Source: Saprospiraceae bacterium (GTDB taxonomy: Bacteria; Bacteroidota; Bacteroidia; Chitinophagales; Saprospiraceae). From it: 7,304 bases of DNA. This document shows, piece after piece, positions 5,836 through 7,304 of the stretch. Location of the stretch: NCBI GenBank assembly GCA_013042795.1, contig JABDPK010000053.1, forward strand, positions 1 to 7,304, given 5' to 3'. The translations under genes and the position numbers were made by a program. Positions within the stretch are counted from its first letter, which is position 1. Each line of letters opens with the position of its first letter. A model generated the notes under the pieces. That model had not been told where the DNA came from. It made no database searches and saw nothing but the letters and a program-made list of their open reading frames with translations.

Positions 5836-6735
5836 TTATGCGATAGTTGGATTATCCTTTTTAATACGTCGCAGTTTGTTTAGCGCATTTATTTCTCCGG
5901 GATATATTTTCTTGATACCATCACCAATCGCTTTCTCGTTTGCCCTGATGTCCCTTACGAGTCTTTGCATACCTACCGGCTCGACTGATGCAGACTGATC
6001 TGAGCCCCACATCGCCCTGTCCAGGGTAAAATGACGTTCTATAAATGAGGCACCCAGGATGACAGCAGCAGATGTTGTTGACAATCCGGTTTCGTGACCT
6101 GAATATCCAATTGGTATTTCCGGGAACCTGTTTCTCAGTACCTGGATCATCTTCAGGTTTAATTCTTCAATCGGGCAAGGATAGGAAGATGTTGAATGCG
6201 CAATTAATAAATTATCCATTCCAAGGAATGCGACTGCTTCATCTATCTCCTCCATTGTAGACATCCCGGTTGATATTATCAGTGGTTTGCCTGTTGATTT
6301 CATTTTCTTAAGTAAAGATAAATCAGTCAATGATGCAGAGCTGGCCTTATACAATGGTGGATTAAATGACTCTATAAAATCTACTGAAGATTCATCCCAG
6401 CACGAAGCGAACCATATGATTCCCAATTCTTTGCAATATTCATGTATTTGTGAAAAAGCATCATAATCCAGCTCAACTTTGTGGCGATAGTCAATATATT
6501 TCATGCGACCCCATGGCGTATCCCTTTCTATATCCCACTGATCTTGAGGAACACATAATTCAGGAACACGTTTCTGAAACTTCACAGCATTGCATCCTGC
6601 ACTGTAGGCTTCTTCAATCAGTTTCTTAGCAATGTTAAGATCACCATTGTGATTAATTCCTATTTCAGCGATAATAAAACATGGCTTATTATCTCCTATG
6701 ATGATATTTCTGAATTGTACTTGTGCCATAGGCAT
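5836..6735 (-). CDS. N-acetylneuraminate synthase-family enzyme (NeuB-like) lacking the C-terminal SAF domain
   Basis: This 299-residue TIM-barrel enzyme should condense phosphoenolpyruvate with a hexosamine-type sugar to form a nonulosonic acid. Family motifs are AEIGINHNGD (23-32), AVKFQK (50-55), YKASSASLTD (129-138), ISTGMST (154-160), HSTSSYPCP (180-188), GYSGHETG (210-217) and ERHFTLDR (233-240), then GSDQSASVEP (244-253). His214 and His235 correspond to the metal-binding histidines 215 and 236 of Neisseria meningitidis NeuB. The protein stops just after NALNKLRRIKKDNP (283-296), where about 50 further residues forming the SAF/antifreeze-like domain would normally follow. Nothing suggests a frameshift: the stop is followed 2 bases later by the cytidylyltransferase start. 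ATG 6735 is used here; ATG 6729 (MAQVQF) is equally possible. No UDP-GlcNAc 2-epimerase is present in the window, so the substrate source is unknown. Confidence 0.9.
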   Translation of the reverse strand: MPMAQVQFRNIIIGDNKPCFIIAEIGINHNGDLNIAKKLIEEAYSAGCNAVKFQKRVPELCVPQDQWDIERDTPWGRMKYIDYRHKVELDYDAFSQIHEYCKELGIIWFASCWDESSVDFIESFNPPLYKASSASLTDLSLLKKMKSTGKPLIISTGMSTMEEIDEAVAFLGMDNLLIAHSTSSYPCPIEELNLKMIQVLRNRFPEIPIGYSGHETGLSTTSAAVILGASFIERHFTLDRAMWGSDQSASVEPVGMQRLVRDIRANEKAIGDGIKKIYPGEINALNKLRRIKKDNPTIA

Positions 6736-6789
6736 TAAGGCTTGAAAGATATTAATTAACCCTTACTTCTGCGTCTTTATTTCACTTTT

Positions 6790-6818
6790 CAATATAATTC
6801 GGGCAAAGTTCCGGCCAA
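6790..6818 (-). promoter_or_regulatory. Putative promoter for the nonulosonate gene pair
   Basis: On the minus strand a TTG (complement of 6816-6818) is followed after exactly 19 bases by TATATTG (complement of 6790-6796), close to the Bacteroidota pattern TTTG-N19-TAnnTTTG but with one T missing from each half. It lies about 55 bases upstream of ATG 6735 in the 89-bp gap after the barrel gene, so the pair may be transcribed independently. No hairpin terminator was seen in this gap, so read-through from the barrel gene is also possible. Confidence 0.33.
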
Positions 6819-6824
6819 TTTATT

Positions 6825-7304
6825 TCAGTTTAACAATACAGCCGGGTTATCAAGGTAATCCCAGGCATTTAATCTGGACAGGTCAAGTTTGAAACTTATT
6901 CTGCTAAATACAGATGATCCGTTATAGAATTGATCAATTTCATCAGAGTTGAATATGGGGATATATATTCCGAATAATTCATCCATTTCTATAGCGAGAC
7001 CACCACTATAATAAAAGCTGGATTTGAGGGGATCACTGATTGTGGCCTTGGTACTCACCAATGCAAGATCAAGGAAAGGCCTGAGATTTAATTTCCTGAA
7101 TATACTCCACGGAATATCAGACTTCATGTTCAAAGCCATTGCCCAATTATTACTTTTTCCGACATTGCTGACATTACCCGTGCTGGTCTTAAAACCACCA
7201 TCACGGACATTTATTTGTCTGGAGAAAAACCCTGATTGATCAGACCTCGCAAAGTAATAGGAATCAAAAAGGTAATCATTGACTCCTAAGCCGGCAAGAC
7301 CAAA
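6825..7304 (-). CDS. C-terminal fragment of an outer-membrane beta-barrel protein, probably the tail of an M1-family-type metallopeptidase; 5' end outside the window
   Basis: The reading frame is open from the right edge (7304) to the TGA at 6827-6825, giving 160 codons without the true start; the internal Met at 7139 is not a credible start because the frame continues upstream with the same character. The fragment alternates hydrophobic and polar residues as barrel strands do. It contains DYLFDSYYFAR (10-20), SGFFSRQ (24-30), DGGFK (35-39), WAMALNMKSDIP (54-65), a YYSGGLAIEMD segment near 99-109, FGIYIPIF (111-118) and FSRISFKLDL near 134-143. From memory this order resembles the C-terminal barrel of large Bacteroidota M1 aminopeptidase-like proteins (YLFD..Y.GRSE.SG, GGFK, W...LN, YDSG, ELYFPV). 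The peptidase domain itself would lie outside the window and was not seen, so the enzyme assignment is inference; the barrel call is firmer. Confidence 0.6.
   Translation of the reverse strand, partial: FGLAGLGVNDYLFDSYYFARSDQSGFFSRQINVRDGGFKTSTGNVSNVGKSNNWAMALNMKSDIPWSIFRKLNLRPFLDLALVSTKATISDPLKSSFYYSGGLAIEMDELFGIYIPIFNSDEIDQFYNGSSVFSRISFKLDLSRLNAWDYLDNPAVLLN

Noticed and set aside
6736..6824. Possible terminator between the barrel gene and the synthase gene
   Set aside because: Only weak AAGG/CCTT pairing with a long loop is visible and there is no following T-run on the minus strand.
7024..7239. Plus-strand open frame of 71 codons near the right edge
   Set aside because: It is antisense to the open barrel frame that runs from the window edge to 6825.

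Overview
The window reads as AT-rich chromosomal DNA from a member of the Bacteroidota, probably a free-living or marine type. This is inferred from four things: a signal peptidase I site followed directly by Gln (the Bacteroidota 'Q-rule'), a -7 element matching TAnnTTTG, few Shine-Dalgarno sequences, and gene families typical of that phylum. No tRNA, rRNA, CRISPR array, insertion sequence or integrase was seen.

Layout. Positions 1-1807 (minus) hold the first 602 codons of a secreted BNR/Asp-box beta-propeller protein of the sortilin/VPS10-like type, cut by the left window edge. After a 70-bp divergent intergenic region, 1878-3113 (plus) encodes a lipoprotein M19 dipeptidase with all metal ligands present, followed by a bidirectional hairpin terminator at 3166-3211. 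Positions 3376-3918 (plus) encode an ECF-type RNA polymerase sigma factor. It overlaps by 11 bases a 399-codon gene (3908-5107) whose product combines a short cytoplasmic anti-sigma-like segment, one transmembrane helix, a periplasmic linker and a C-terminal outer-membrane-type beta-barrel. Convergent to it, with only 6 bases between the stop codons, lies a minus-strand pair: a sialic-acid-synthase-family enzyme (5836-6735) followed 2 bases later by a CMP-sugar synthetase (5114-5833, TTG start). The right edge (6825-7304, minus) is the C-terminal 160 codons of an outer-membrane barrel, most like the tail of Bacteroidota M1-type metallopeptidases.

How the genes work together. The sigma factor and the barrel fusion look like one regulatory unit, in which an envelope-spanning protein could report outer-membrane or periplasmic state to the sigma factor. 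The NeuB/NeuA-like pair would make and CMP-activate a nonulosonic acid (sialic, legionaminic, pseudaminic or a related acid) for surface glycans; the exact sugar cannot be read from the sequence. The synthase lacks the usual C-terminal SAF (antifreeze-like) domain. The dipeptidase, BNR protein and barrel/peptidase are envelope or secreted proteins with no evident functional link to one another.

The most unusual items are the sigma factor/barrel-fusion pair and the SAF-less synthase with its tightly coupled cytidylyltransferase.
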